Source of the DNA: Terriglobales bacterium
Lineage (GTDB): Bacteria > Acidobacteriota > Terriglobia > Terriglobales > Acidobacteriaceae
Assembly: GCA_025936825.1 (NCBI GenBank)
Contig: JAICSO010000005.1
Coordinates: 62,001-126,000 of the forward strand
Direction of reading: 5' to 3'
Length of the DNA: 64,000 nucleotides
Position 1 is the first letter of the stretch, and every line of letters starts with the position of its first letter. A program made the position numbers and the translations under genes. The notes beneath the pieces were generated by a model. The model was not told the origin of the DNA and made no database searches. It saw nothing but the letters and a program-made list of their open reading frames with translations. Shown here piece by piece: positions 33,224 to 42,566 of the stretch.

Positions 33224-34891
33224 ATGCCTGTCCAAGTGGAAGCACCCGCCTACAGTCCCGTTCGCGCCCCCCGCGGCACCACGGTCACTTGCAAAGGATG
33301 GCCGCAGGAAGCCGCCATGCGCATGCTGATGAACAACCTCGACGAGGAGGTCGGCGAGCGCCCGCGCGATCTCGTTGTCTACGGGGGCACGGGCAAAGCT
33401 GCGCGCAATTGGGACTGCTACCATGCGATCATCCGTTGTCTGAAAGAACTCGGCAATGACGAAACCCTGCTGGTGCAATCCGGCAAGCCGGTCGGCGTCT
33501 TCAAAACGCATGAACATTCGCCGCGTGTCCTGATCGCCAATTCGAATCTTGTCGGACACTGGTCGAACTGGGAGAAATTCAACGAACTCGAGCGCGCGGG
33601 GCTCATGATGTACGGCCAAATGACCGCCGGTTCCTGGATCTACATTGGCTCGCAGGGAATCGTGCAGGGGACATTCGAGACTTTCTCGGCAGCAGGCGAA
33701 AAGCATTTCGGCGGCGATCTCGCCGGCAAGCTGATCGTCAGCGGCGGCATGGGCGGCATGGGTGGCGCTCAGCCTCTCGCGGCGACCATGACCGGCGCGG
33801 CCTTTCTTGGTATTGACGTCGATCCCGAGCGCATTAAGAAACGCCTGAAGACTGGCTACTGCGACTTCATGGTCAACACGCTCGACGAGGCGCTTCGCAT
33901 CCTGAAGAACGCCGTCCGCAAAAAAGAAAATGTCTCTGTTGGCCTCGTCGGCAATTGCGCCGATATCATTCCCGAGCTTGCCGAGCGCGGCGTGGTGCCC
34001 GACATCCTTACCGACCAGACCTCAGCGCATGACCCGCTAAACGGATACGTGCCGAACGGCATGTCGCTGGCCGAGGCGCTCGAACTTCGCAAACGCGATC
34101 CCAAGGCCTATGAAGAAAAGTCGCTCGAGTCCATTGCCCGCCACGTGGAAGGCATGTTGCGCCTGCAAAAGATGGGATCGGTCACCTTCGACTACGGCAA
34201 CAACATCCGCACGTTTGCATTTCAGCGCGGCGTGAAGAATGCCTACGATTTTCCCGGATTCGTGCCCGCCTATATTCGTCCGCTGTTCTGCGAAGGTCGC
34301 GGCCCGTTCCGCTGGGTGGCGCTCTCCGGCGAGCCCTCGGACATTCACGCCACTGACGATCTTGTCCTCGAACTCTTTCCCGACAACCGCATCCTGCGTC
34401 GCTGGATCGACCTCGCCCGCAAGCGGATCAAGTTTCAGGGACTGCCCGCGCGCATCTGCTGGCTGGGCTACGGCGAGCGCGCGCAATTCGGCCTCGCCAT
34501 GAATGATATGGTGAAGAAGGGAAGACTGAAGGCTCCCATCGTGATGGGACGCGATCATCTCGACTGCGGCTCCGTCGCCTCTCCCTTCCGCGAAACCGAG
34601 AGCATGAAGGACGGCAGCGACGCGGTGGCCGACTGGCCCCTGCTGAATGCTTTGCTCAACACCGCGGCTGGCGCCTCCTGGGTTTCGATCCATAACGGCG
34701 GAGGCGTTGGCATCGGCTACTCGCTGCACGCCGGACAGGTTACCGTCGCCGACGGTACCGAAGCCATGGCCAAGCGCATTGAGCGTGTGCTGACAACGGA
34801 CCCCGGCATGGGCATCATCCGCCACGCTGATGCCGGCTACGAGGAAGCAAAGCAGTTCGCAAATGAAAAGGGCGTGAAGGTGCCAATGTGA
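33224..34891 (+). CDS. hutU: Urocanate hydratase
   Basis: 555 residues from the ATG at 33224 (the frame opens with a TTG 36 bp upstream, not used). The family landmarks are present in order: [20 protein letters not shown], then [37 protein letters not shown], the NAD-binding [35 protein letters not shown], the active-site region [20 protein letters not shown], and [16 protein letters not shown]. It hydrates urocanate to imidazolone propionate in histidine breakdown, with NAD+ as the tightly bound cofactor. Neither hutH, hutI nor hutG is adjacent, so it is an isolated hut gene. Confidence 0.97.
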   Translation: MPVQVEAPAYSPVRAPRGTTVTCKGWPQEAAMRMLMNNLDEEVGERPRDLVVYGGTGKAARNWDCYHAIIRCLKELGNDETLLVQSGKPVGVFKTHEHSPRVLIANSNLVGHWSNWEKFNELERAGLMMYGQMTAGSWIYIGSQGIVQGTFETFSAAGEKHFGGDLAGKLIVSGGMGGMGGAQPLAATMTGAAFLGIDVDPERIKKRLKTGYCDFMVNTLDEALRILKNAVRKKENVSVGLVGNCADIIPELAERGVVPDILTDQTSAHDPLNGYVPNGMSLAEALELRKRDPKAYEEKSLESIARHVEGMLRLQKMGSVTFDYGNNIRTFAFQRGVKNAYDFPGFVPAYIRPLFCEGRGPFRWVALSGEPSDIHATDDLVLELFPDNRILRRWIDLARKRIKFQGLPARICWLGYGERAQFGLAMNDMVKKGRLKAPIVMGRDHLDCGSVASPFRETESMKDGSDAVADWPLLNALLNTAAGASWVSIHNGGGVGIGYSLHAGQVTVADGTEAMAKRIERVLTTDPGMGIIRHADAGYEEAKQFANEKGVKVPM

Positions 34892-35191
34892 AGCACTGAT
34901 GCCCGTGAAGAACTGATAATTGTTTGGGGATGGGCGCCGTCGCGAGCCTGCGTGGAATGAAGTCGAGGGCTTCAGTCCGAGCACAACTCGGCAGATATGT
35001 GAAACAGGCACCCAGCTTTCGCCAAACCACAACCCGATCCGGTCATCCGGAAGTCCGCGTTTTTCACCAGCGGGACGAGGGATCTCGCGTGGACCACTAC
35101 ATGCCATGTGCAGGCACGGCGTCCGCGCACGTACGGTCGATCGAGTCTCGACCTAAGATTGAGGTCGGTTTGTGTTAGCTTTATTTTCTGC
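34892..35191. other. Intergenic region between hutU and tRNA-Arg, 300 bp
   Basis: This holds copy C of the dispersed repeat (35043-35098) and otherwise no recognisable gene or terminator. A short run TTGAGG...TATTTT near 35159-35187 is too close to the tRNA for a usual promoter. Confidence 0.4.
35043..35098 (+). repeat. Dispersed ~55-bp repeat, copy C
   Basis: It starts TCATCCGGAAGTCCGCG, then TTTTTCACCAGCGGGACGAG and GGATCTCGCGTGGACCACT. The core TTCACCAGCGGG and GGGATCT are shared with copy A. Confidence 0.6.
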
Positions 35192-35268
35192 GGCCCCGTA
35201 GCTCAACTGGATAGAGCATTGGTCTTCGGAACCAAGGGTTGGGGGTTCAAATCCCTCCGGGGTCGCCA
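35192..35268 (+). tRNA. tRNA-Arg (anticodon UCG)
   Basis: A 77-nt cloverleaf including an encoded CCA. The acceptor stem GGCCCCG pairs with CGGGGTC (one G-T pair), the D-arm contains TAGCTCAACTGGATAGAGC, and the anticodon stem TTGGT/ACCAA closes a seven-base loop CTTCGGA, so the anticodon is UCG (reads CGA arginine codons). The T-arm has GGGGG, the loop TTCAAAT and CCCTC. Discriminator base G. Confidence 0.92.
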
Positions 35269-35278
35269 GACCTCCCAT

Positions 35279-35962
35279 TTATTGCTTGACGGTTGCTGCC
35301 GAGATCTTTAAATTGGCAAACTCGCCGCCGGAGCCGTTGCCGACCCATAGTCCCACCCATCCGTTCTTGTGATCGCTCAATTCGTCGATGACCAAACACG
35401 GCTCCGAGGCGTTATTGACGTACAGGCTAACCTTCGGATAAGCCACCACAATGCGTGCATGCAGCCAGCTATTCGGATCGGGAGCGGGCGTGATGGCTTT
35501 CTCGTACTGTCCCGGATGCTCACTGCGCAGTTTGGCCCAACTGTGGGTGGGTTCGAAAACATATTGGACGGAATGCGACTGGCGGTCCGGATCGCGGGCG
35601 CGGAAGTTGAATGGCCGGAAGTAAACAGCTTCATACGCGTCACCCACTCCGTGGAACGCCACCCCGACGAAGCTCTGCTGAAGAACGTCCTTGCCTCGAA
35701 CATCGAATTCAATGGTTCCATCCGAGAATTGCACGTCAGGCCACATAACTAGACCGACGCCAGGGCGTTCGTCAAAACGCAGCGCGGGTTTGCCGTTCAT
35801 GTCAGAAGCGGAGACGGCGCGGTTCACAATCGTGACGTCTTTCGCCGTCGCAACATTTGCGAGGTCAGGCTCAAACGGCTTCGCTTGTGCAGCGAATGTC
35901 GGAGGCAACGCCAAAGAGATGATAGATAACACAATCGAAGAAAAGACTCCTATTCTAACCAA
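35279..35962 (-). CDS. Secreted laminin-G-like (DUF1080-type) domain protein
   Basis: 227 residues from a TTG at 35962, chosen because GGAGGAGG stands four bases upstream and the frame then gives a signal peptide (1-24, cleavage after FAAQA). The single domain has VGLVMWPDVQFSDGTIEFDV, SFVGVAFHGVGDAYEAVYFR, PNSWLHARIVVAYPKVSLYV and GWVGLWVGNGSGGEFANLKI, the pattern of 3-keto-disaccharide hydrolase/LamG-like beta sandwiches. The catalytic residues of that family could not be assigned, so glycan binding is as likely as hydrolysis. The stop codon lies 10 bp past the tRNA-Arg gene on the other strand. Confidence 0.68.
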   Translation of the reverse strand: MVRIGVFSSIVLSIISLALPPTFAAQAKPFEPDLANVATAKDVTIVNRAVSASDMNGKPALRFDERPGVGLVMWPDVQFSDGTIEFDVRGKDVLQQSFVGVAFHGVGDAYEAVYFRPFNFRARDPDRQSHSVQYVFEPTHSWAKLRSEHPGQYEKAITPAPDPNSWLHARIVVAYPKVSLYVNNASEPCLVIDELSDHKNGWVGLWVGNGSGGEFANLKISAATVKQ

Positions 35963-36001
35963 TCGCCTCCTCCAGATTTGCTAAGTCAATTTTCGGACAG
36001 C

Positions 36002-36730
36002 CTATTCGATCGCAAACACCGCGTAAACAGTCGCGTCAGACCTCACTTTCTTGGGATAAAGAACTAGGCGAGGCGGAGGTGGAGGCGGTGGTGCCGGCAC
36101 CGTCATAGCCTCCGCAGTATCGAAAGCTCCGGCGAAGACCGGGGCTGGTGCCCGATTGCTTGCATAAACAAGGTCACCGAGCTTTGCGTTTAGCCCCTTG
36201 GCCATCTGCTCGGCAATAGCCTTGGCTTTCGCCAATGCGGCAGCCCCCGCTTTTGCCTGAAGGGCTCGCGGATCGGAGACATTCCAGTCCAAGCCTTCTA
36301 GCACGTTTGCACCTGCGTGAAGCGCTACATCCACAACCGCCTGCCCGCGACTTGCCGCTACCGTGATGGTCCACGACTGACTGGCTTGATATTGCTTGGC
36401 CTTTCTTTCCTCGGCCGTCCACTTTTCGTTTGGTTCTACACGCTCCAACTTCACGCTTTCGGTTTCTATCGCGGACTTGGAAACACCTCCATTAAGCAGA
36501 GCTTTAATTACCTCATTAGAAACCCGTATGTTCTCTTCGTATGCTGCTTCCTTAGTAGGCGCGTAATCGTAATATCCCACGGTTATCGTCGCAACTTCGG
36601 GATCCACACTGACGGTGTCATCTGCCGTTATCGCGATAGTTTTGTTTTGACGATTGACTGTAATCTGTTGACCAAAAGCAGGGAGAAGTCCCAACGCACA
36701 CCACAAGACAACCGGAAGAGATCTGCGCAT
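36002..36730 (-). CDS. SIMPL-domain (DUF541) exported protein
   Basis: 242 residues, signal peptide 1-20 (LWCALGLLPAFG). The mature part fits the SIMPL/DUF541 family: ITADDTVSVDPEVATITVGY at the start, EENIRVSNEVIKALLNGGVS, QASQSWTITVAASRGQAVVD, and the C-terminal helical half (AKAGAAALAKAKAIAEQMAK) with a strand-ending VYAVFAIE. These proteins form periplasmic or envelope assemblies of mostly unknown task. A Pro-rich stretch (APPPPPPPRLVLYPKK) precedes the last strand. It is divergent from the GH74 gene. Confidence 0.82.
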   Translation of the reverse strand: MRRSLPVVLWCALGLLPAFGQQITVNRQNKTIAITADDTVSVDPEVATITVGYYDYAPTKEAAYEENIRVSNEVIKALLNGGVSKSAIETESVKLERVEPNEKWTAEERKAKQYQASQSWTITVAASRGQAVVDVALHAGANVLEGLDWNVSDPRALQAKAGAAALAKAKAIAEQMAKGLNAKLGDLVYASNRAPAPVFAGAFDTAEAMTVPAPPPPPPPRLVLYPKKVRSDATVYAVFAIE

Positions 36731-36865
36731 GATGTGCGAAATTCTAGGTCAAGGTGTGGTAGTTGTCGATATATCTTCGCTAAGTGTGTGTCCTTCATCA
36801 CAATGTTTCCACGCCAAATGCATTATCATGTCACGCTGTTTTCATACGCCTGGAGATACTTATCC

Positions 36866-39157
36866 ATGTTTATTCGACCGTTTAAGTCAGCCGTTCTAGC
36901 GCTGATGCTATTTTGCGTTTGTTCCTTCGCAAGCGCACAGTCGCAACACAAGCTGACTTCACACCCCTACACCTGGCGCAACGTCCAGATTGTTGGCGGC
37001 GGGTTTGTGGATGGCATCATCTTTCATCCCAAGGAAAAAGGCCTGCGCTACGCTCGCACAGATATTGGCGGTGCATACCGATGGAATGACCTCAGCAACC
37101 ACTGGGAGCCGCTGCTCGACTGGGTTTCCTATCCCGACTTGAACCTGATGGGCGTCGAGAGCATTGCTCTCGATCCGTCCGATCCCGACCGCGTGTATTT
37201 TGCCTGCGGCACTTACACCAACCCGCACACGCCAAATGGCGCGATCCTTCGCTCGCGCGATCGTGGTCGCACGTTCCAGCGCACCAACGTACCATTTAAA
37301 TTTGGGGGCAACGAGACTGGGCGCGGCAATGGCGAGCGCCTCGCCGTCGATCCCAACGACGGCAACATTCTTTATCTCGGGACGCGCCACGATGGTTTGT
37401 GGAAGAGCGCAGACGCTGGCGCGACTTGGAATCGCGTGATCAGCTTTCCCGATGTCACCGAGCCGCCAACTGCGCCCAAGCCCGGCGAGAATCCCTGGGT
37501 GGCCGCTCAGACCCGCGGTGCAGGAATCGTGTTCGTGGTCTTCGATCCCAGCAGCGGAGCGAAGGCGAAGCCGAGTTCGACGATTTACGCCGGAGTTTCT
37601 CTGCTTGGTCGCGATAATCTTTTCCGCAGCACCGACGCAGGAAAAACCTGGACGCCAATTCCGCACGAACCGACGCAATATCGTCCGCACCGTGCCGCGC
37701 TGGCTTCCGATGGCAATCTGTACATCGCATACGGGACCTTGCCCGGTCCATGGCGTATGCCGGACGGCGCAGTATGGAAGTTCAATACCAAGTCCGGCGA
37801 GTGGGCCGACGTCACGCCCGAAAAGCCCAACGCCGAAGGCTTCGGATGGGCCGCCGTTTCCGTCGATGCTCGTAATCCTCAAGTGCTGATCGCCAGCTCG
37901 TTTGATCGACACGTCGGCGGCAAAGGTGATCACGACGACATTTATCGCTCGACGGATGGCGGTGGGACGTGGAAGCCGGTTTTGAGCAGTGGCGCTACCT
38001 TTGACGCGTCCCTCGCTCCTTATGTGTCCGACACGCCGATTCACTGGATGTTCGACATCGAAATCGATCCATTCGACTCCGACCATGCGATGTTCACCAC
38101 CGGTTACGGCGGATGGGAGACGTTCGATCTCAGCGACGTTGACCGCGGGAAGCCGACCACCTGGAGTGTGATGAGTACCGGCATCGAAGAGACGGTCGCA
38201 CTTGATCTGTTGAGTCCGCCGCAGGGCGCGCACCTGATCTCCGCCATCGGCGACTACGGCGGCTTCGTACATTGGGATCTCGACAAGCCTTCTCCGGCAC
38301 ACAGTTCCCAACCACCGCTGTTCGGCAACACCACCAGCGTCGCTTGCGCGGAGAGTAAGCCGGAGGTTGTCGTGCGCGTAGGCCGCGCTTCGGGGCATCA
38401 CCCCGGCTTGAATATCGGCTACTCGGTCGACGGCGGCAAAACCTGGCAACCACCCGCGTCTATGCCTCAACCCGACAGCGCTTTGGGAAATATTGCCGTC
38501 TCATCTGACGCTTCCACCTGGGTCTGGACTCCTGAACGCAGCCCCGTCTATTTGACTCGCGATCGGGGTGCGACGTGGACCGAGTCCAAAGGCGTTCCCG
38601 CAGATAGCCGGATCATTGCCGACCGCGTGAATCCGCAGAAGTTCTACGGCCTGGATTTATTCGGTGGGAAGCTGTTCCTCAGCACTGACGGGGCAGCGAC
38701 GTTCTTGGCGCAGCCGCTGCGATTGCCTAACGGCCTTCCGAAAAAAGCTACTGAAACGCATCCTCGCGGGGACGACCGCGGCGGCCAGGACCGCATCTAC
38801 GCAACCCCGGGACGAGAAGGCGATCTTTGGCTGGCAGCTTTTGACGGACTCTATCACTCCGCCGACGCGGGCAAGACCTTCACGCGTTTTCCGAACGTGC
38901 AGGAAATCCACGCTTTTGGTTTCGGCAAGGCCGCACCCAATCAGACCTCACCGGCGCTTTATCTCGTAGGAATTGTGCGAGGCACGCGCGGAATCTTCCG
39001 TTCCGATAATTCTGCCCGGACCTGGGTGCGGATCAATGACGACCAGCACCAGTGGGGATTGATCCTGCACATCACCGGCGATCCAAAGGATTATGGCAGA
39101 GTCTATGTCGGCACCCACGGGCGCGGAATCGTCTACGGCGACCCAGCAACTCGATAA
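36866..39157 (+). CDS. Secreted glycoside hydrolase family 74 (xyloglucanase-type)
   Basis: 763 residues from the ATG at 36866 (TGGAGAT upstream); the frame is open 550 bp further upstream but overlaps the SIMPL gene and lacks other support. Signal peptide 1-24. The chain forms two seven-bladed propellers made of BNR/Asp-box repeats, seen as GGTWKP, SADAGATWN, STDAGKTWTP and SADAGKTF. The candidate catalytic Asp66 is in YARTDIGGAYRW and Asp463 in ISAIGDYGGFVHWD, the two sites conserved in GH74. It should cleave xyloglucan in plant matter outside the cell. There is no carbohydrate-binding module or dockerin. No other GH gene is adjacent. Confidence 0.9.
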   Translation: MFIRPFKSAVLALMLFCVCSFASAQSQHKLTSHPYTWRNVQIVGGGFVDGIIFHPKEKGLRYARTDIGGAYRWNDLSNHWEPLLDWVSYPDLNLMGVESIALDPSDPDRVYFACGTYTNPHTPNGAILRSRDRGRTFQRTNVPFKFGGNETGRGNGERLAVDPNDGNILYLGTRHDGLWKSADAGATWNRVISFPDVTEPPTAPKPGENPWVAAQTRGAGIVFVVFDPSSGAKAKPSSTIYAGVSLLGRDNLFRSTDAGKTWTPIPHEPTQYRPHRAALASDGNLYIAYGTLPGPWRMPDGAVWKFNTKSGEWADVTPEKPNAEGFGWAAVSVDARNPQVLIASSFDRHVGGKGDHDDIYRSTDGGGTWKPVLSSGATFDASLAPYVSDTPIHWMFDIEIDPFDSDHAMFTTGYGGWETFDLSDVDRGKPTTWSVMSTGIEETVALDLLSPPQGAHLISAIGDYGGFVHWDLDKPSPAHSSQPPLFGNTTSVACAESKPEVVVRVGRASGHHPGLNIGYSVDGGKTWQPPASMPQPDSALGNIAVSSDASTWVWTPERSPVYLTRDRGATWTESKGVPADSRIIADRVNPQKFYGLDLFGGKLFLSTDGAATFLAQPLRLPNGLPKKATETHPRGDDRGGQDRIYATPGREGDLWLAAFDGLYHSADAGKTFTRFPNVQEIHAFGFGKAAPNQTSPALYLVGIVRGTRGIFRSDNSARTWVRINDDQHQWGLILHITGDPKDYGRVYVGTHGRGIVYGDPATR

Positions 39158-39482
39158 AGTTGCTTTGGAGTCACGTGCATGAAGTCGAGTTCGAACTGGG
39201 CGGCGGGGACGGAGGTGTTTTCCACAGTTTGCGGCAGAGCGCCTGCTCACTTTTCGGCCGTGCCAGTAATTCTTTCCAAGTCTCTGGCAAATCCTACCGG
39301 GAAGGTTCCAGCTCGGCCCTTGTATTTTCAATAAGTTGACGTTGGCATGCAGGGTGCTACTACCTGTACCAGACGAAGTGGCGCGCAACGGGGCGCACTG
39401 AAATAAAACTTCGGCCAGAGGTTAATTTCAGGCGCCCCTTGCAATTTCTTCTCGGGACAAACGCTGGCGGCCCTCCCCCTTA
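39158..39482. other. Intergenic region, 325 bp, with an inverted repeat
   Basis: GCAAC/GTTGC at 39143-39161 overlaps the end of the GH74 gene and could be a weak terminator. A longer inverted repeat at 39390-39438 has arms GGGGCGC-x3-GAAAT and ATTTCA-GGCGCCCC around CTTCGGCCAGAGG. It is close to the 3' end of the small minus-strand gene at 39483. No gene is supported in the stretch. Confidence 0.45.
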
Positions 39483-39710
39483 TCAAGCTAGAACGAGCTT
39501 GTCCCCGATCGCTAGGCCGGTGTTCCGCAGCAGCTTCGCCACCACCGGTTCGTTTAGCCTCGAAGCGTCATACTCCACGCGAACAATCTGTTCCTTCTCA
39601 TTGAAACTGACGCGCCTGATGCCATACACCTCGCGCATGTTGTCGATGGCCGCCATCATGCGCTCGTCGGGGCGGTTGACGTAGCGGAAGGAAACATCCA
39701 TCTGGGTCAT
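39483..39710 (-). CDS. Small HMA-fold-like protein without CxxC
   Basis: 75 residues from the ATG at 39710 (GGAGAG upstream). The pattern VSFRYVNRPDERMMAAIDNM, REVYGIRRVSFNEKEQIVRV and EYDASRLNEPVVAKLLRNTG follows the strand-helix-strand order of heavy-metal-associated domains such as CopZ or the MerP fold. The CxxC metal site is absent; the region that would hold it reads VNRPDERM. Its divergent neighbour is the copper P-type ATPase, so it may regulate, sense or scaffold that pump, or be a decayed chaperone. Function inferred from context only. Confidence 0.6.
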   Translation of the reverse strand: MTQMDVSFRYVNRPDERMMAAIDNMREVYGIRRVSFNEKEQIVRVEYDASRLNEPVVAKLLRNTGLAIGDKLVLA

Positions 39711-39840
39711 TCATTCTCTCCTGTAAGTTGCTCAATTTAAGATAACACTAGCTTAGGCGTGGAATCGTAGCGTGTGCCTGGTCGAAGGGTGCGAATCCGA
39801 CACGCGTCGGACGGAATCTAGCCAAGAGCAAAGAAATCCG

Positions 39841-42504
39841 ATGAATCCCGAAACCAACACGGCGGTGGCCATCGATCCTGTCTGCGGCATGACCGTGAAC
39901 CCTGCTTCCGCCAAGGCGAAGGTGGATCACGCAGGGAAGACGTACTACTTCTGCTGCACCGGTTGCGCAACCAAATTTCAAGCTGCGCCCGACCAATATC
40001 TGAAGCCAAAACCGTCCGGACTTGTAACGCTGGGCATGGCGGGACAACACTCGCATGCTGTACCTTCTGCCGGTCTCGTTGGAATCGGTTCCGCAAAGCC
40101 GACTGAAGCTGTCCGCGATCCTGTGTGCGGGATGAACGTGAATCCCGCGACCGCAAAATTTAAAACCGATCACGCCGGGAAGACTTATTACTTTTGCAGC
40201 GCCTCGTGCCTCCAGAAGTTGACCGCGAATCCAATCGCCTATGTGGGAGAACAAGCACCGGCGGCAAAACCGACGCAGAGTCCCGCATCGGCAGGTACGG
40301 TCTACGTATGTCCCATGTGCCCGGAGGTCCGCGAGACCAAGCCAGCTCCGTGTCCAAATTGCGGGATGGCTCTGGAACCGGAGAACCCGCTGCTGCTCAC
40401 CAAAACCGAGTACACCTGCCCAATGCATCCTGAGATCGTGCGCCAGGAGCCCGGCAATTGCCCGATCTGCGGAATGGCACTGGAGCCGCGAACGGTCACG
40501 GCAGAACAAGAGGAGAATCCCGAACTTCGCGACATGACGCGCCGTTTCTGGGTTGGCGTGGCGCTCACGGTTCCGCTGCTCGCGATTGCGATGATCGACA
40601 TGCTCCCCGGAATGCCGGTGCAGCATGCTTTGCCAGCAGGCTGGCTGCCTTGGATTGAGCTCCTCCTCGCTACCCCGGTTGTGCTCTGGGGCGGCGCGCC
40701 GTTTTTCCAGCGCGGCTGGGCTTCCATCGTGAACCGTTCGACCAACATGTTCACGCTGATCGCGATGGGTACCGGCGTCGCGTACGTATATAGCCTCATA
40801 GCAACTGTCGCGCCGGGCATTTTTCCAGCTTCCTTTCGGGACATGAGCGGAAGCCCGGCTGTGTACTTCGAGGCTGCGGCCGCGATTGTGACGCTTGTGC
40901 TGCTCGGCCAAGTTTTGGAGCTTCGTGCACGCAGCCGCACCGGCGCTGCAATCCGCGCTTTGCTGGACCTTTCGCCGAAAACCGCACGGGTGATCCGGGA
41001 GGGAAACGAAACTGATATTCCCCTTGACCAGGTTCACGTGGGAGATCGGTTGCGAGTCCGACCGGGAGAGAAGGTCCCGGTGGATGGCGTGGTCCTCGAA
41101 GGCCACAGCTCAATTGACGAGTCGATGGTTACGGGTGAATCGGTTCCCGTGGAAAAAAATGTCGGCGATCGCGTGATCGGCGCCACCGTGAACGCATCGG
41201 GCTCGTTTATCATGCGGGCCGAGCGCGTGGGCGGCGAGACCTTGCTCTCGCAAATCGTGCAGATGGTCAGCCAGGCCCAGCGAAGCCGCGCGCCTATTCA
41301 ACGCCTCGCCGACAAAGTGGCCGGATGGTTTGTTCCCGCGGTGATCGCAATTGCCGTGCTGACATTTATCGCCTGGGCGACGATCGGCCCTGAACCTCGC
41401 TTCGCCCACGCTATCGTAAACGCCGTCGCCGTACTAATTATTGCGTGCCCATGCGCTTTGGGCTTGGCGACCCCGATGGCAATCATGGTTGGTACCGGCC
41501 GCGGAGCGCATGCCGGGGTGCTGATCAAGAACGCCGAGGCACTCGAGACGTTGGAGAAAGTCGACACGCTGATTCTCGACAAAACCGGCACAATCACGGA
41601 AGGGAAGCCGCGGGTGACGGCAGTCACTCCGACATCAGCGATGCCGCCCGAAGAACTCTTGCGACAAGCCGCAAGCCTCGAGCTCGCCAGCGAGCACCCG
41701 TTGGCTGATGCCGTCGTCACTGCGGCCCAGGATCGTGGATTGAAACTTGCTGAGGTTCGTGGCTTCCAAGCTCACGTGGGAAAAGGGATCAGCGGCAAAG
41801 TCGAAGGCCACGATGTCGCCATTGGCACATTTGCTCTGCTTCGTGAACATGGAGTCGAGGACACCAGTATTTCAGTGCTGCATCCTTCTGGCGCCACTCT
41901 GATTTTTATAGGCATTGATCGGAGGTACGCTGGCTCCATTGCACTCTCCGATCCCGTGAAAGCATCCGCTGCTGCTGCCGTAGGTGAACTTAAGAACAGC
42001 GGCTTGCGTTTGGTCATGCTTACCGGCGACAACAAATCTGCTGCCGAATCTGTTTGCAAGCAACTCGGAATCGACGAATACGGGGCAGACGTCCTGCCGC
42101 AAGACAAGTCGCAGGTTGTGAAGGAACTTCAGTCCCAGGGTCGCACCGTTGCCATGGCGGGCGATGGCATCAACGACGCTCCCGCCCTCGCCCAAGCGAA
42201 TGTTGGAATCGCCATGGGAACAGGAACCGATGTAGCCATCGAAAGCGCGGGAATCACGCTCGTCAAAGGCGATCTCGCCGGAATCCTTCGCGCGCGCAGA
42301 CTCAGCCGCGCGGTGATGAAGAATATTCGCCAAAACCTATTCTTCGCGTTTATCTACAACTCGATCGGAGTCCCGATCGCTGCAGGCGTGCTCTACCCGT
42401 TTTTCGGCCTGCTGCTAAGCCCAATTCTGGCCGCCGCGGCCATGAGCTTTAGTTCGGTGTCAGTGATTACCAATTCACTGCGTCTCCGGAACATCAAGCT
42501 GTGA
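39841..42504 (+). CDS. Copper-translocating P-type ATPase with two YHS and two heavy-metal-binding N-terminal modules
   Basis: 887 residues from the ATG at 39841. The N-terminus has two YHS domains ([10 protein letters not shown] at 11-20 with [12 protein letters not shown], and [10 protein letters not shown] at 91-100 with YYFCSASC), then two short Cys/His modules, [20 protein letters not shown] (155-174) and [20 protein letters not shown] (191-210). Next is a standard P1B ATPase: actuator TGES (near 440), the membrane CPC motif at 536-538, phosphorylated DKTGT at 580-584, the SEHPLAD motif that marks heavy-metal pumps, and the hinge GDGINDAP. It would export or detoxify copper (or silver). 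It has no ordinary HMA domain, so the YHS and Cys/His modules replace it. A divergent mini-HMA gene is its neighbour. Confidence 0.92.
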   Translation: MNPETNTAVAIDPVCGMTVNPASAKAKVDHAGKTYYFCCTGCATKFQAAPDQYLKPKPSGLVTLGMAGQHSHAVPSAGLVGIGSAKPTEAVRDPVCGMNVNPATAKFKTDHAGKTYYFCSASCLQKLTANPIAYVGEQAPAAKPTQSPASAGTVYVCPMCPEVRETKPAPCPNCGMALEPENPLLLTKTEYTCPMHPEIVRQEPGNCPICGMALEPRTVTAEQEENPELRDMTRRFWVGVALTVPLLAIAMIDMLPGMPVQHALPAGWLPWIELLLATPVVLWGGAPFFQRGWASIVNRSTNMFTLIAMGTGVAYVYSLIATVAPGIFPASFRDMSGSPAVYFEAAAAIVTLVLLGQVLELRARSRTGAAIRALLDLSPKTARVIREGNETDIPLDQVHVGDRLRVRPGEKVPVDGVVLEGHSSIDESMVTGESVPVEKNVGDRVIGATVNASGSFIMRAERVGGETLLSQIVQMVSQAQRSRAPIQRLADKVAGWFVPAVIAIAVLTFIAWATIGPEPRFAHAIVNAVAVLIIACPCALGLATPMAIMVGTGRGAHAGVLIKNAEALETLEKVDTLILDKTGTITEGKPRVTAVTPTSAMPPEELLRQAASLELASEHPLADAVVTAAQDRGLKLAEVRGFQAHVGKGISGKVEGHDVAIGTFALLREHGVEDTSISVLHPSGATLIFIGIDRRYAGSIALSDPVKASAAAAVGELKNSGLRLVMLTGDNKSAAESVCKQLGIDEYGADVLPQDKSQVVKELQSQGRTVAMAGDGINDAPALAQANVGIAMGTGTDVAIESAGITLVKGDLAGILRARRLSRAVMKNIRQNLFFAFIYNSIGVPIAAGVLYPFFGLLLSPILAAAAMSFSSVSVITNSLRLRNIKL

Positions 42505-42540
42505 CTCGCCCACGTTCCTAAGTAGTTTCTTTTCGGCGAA

Positions 42541-42566
42541 GTGGCTCCTGAATATGCTGGAGCCAC
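42541..42566 (+). promoter_or_regulatory. Start-adjacent hairpin hiding the Shine-Dalgarno of the DUF421 gene
   Basis: GTGGCTCC and GGAGCCAC form a perfect 8-bp stem with a 10-nt loop (TGAATATGCT) that ends directly at the ATG at 42567. The GGAG at 42559-42562 is the likely ribosome site and lies in the stem, so a folded leader would block initiation. This fits a thermometer-type or otherwise melted switch (inference). Confidence 0.55.

Noticed and set aside
32337-33245. A 302-codon minus-strand frame over the pseudopilin genes
   Set aside because: The plus frames carry the GFTLIEL prepilin motif; the minus frame shows no domain and crosses a repeat.
35159-35187. A promoter TTGAGG...TATTTT for the tRNA-Arg gene
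   Set aside because: The -10 ends five bases before the mature tRNA, which is too close for a normal transcript start with a leader.
36317-36865. A long in-frame extension of the GH74 gene upstream of 36866
   Set aside because: It overlaps the SIMPL gene on the other strand, has no ribosome site, and the chain from 36866 starts with a clean signal peptide.
36959-38470. A 503-codon open frame on the minus strand
   Set aside because: It is the antisense of the GH74 gene; the plus strand has Asp-box motifs and catalytic-site matches, the minus frame has no recognisable domain.
39748-41106. A 452-codon open frame on the minus strand opposite the copper ATPase
   Set aside because: The plus frame has all P-type ATPase motifs; the minus frame is low-complexity and unsupported.
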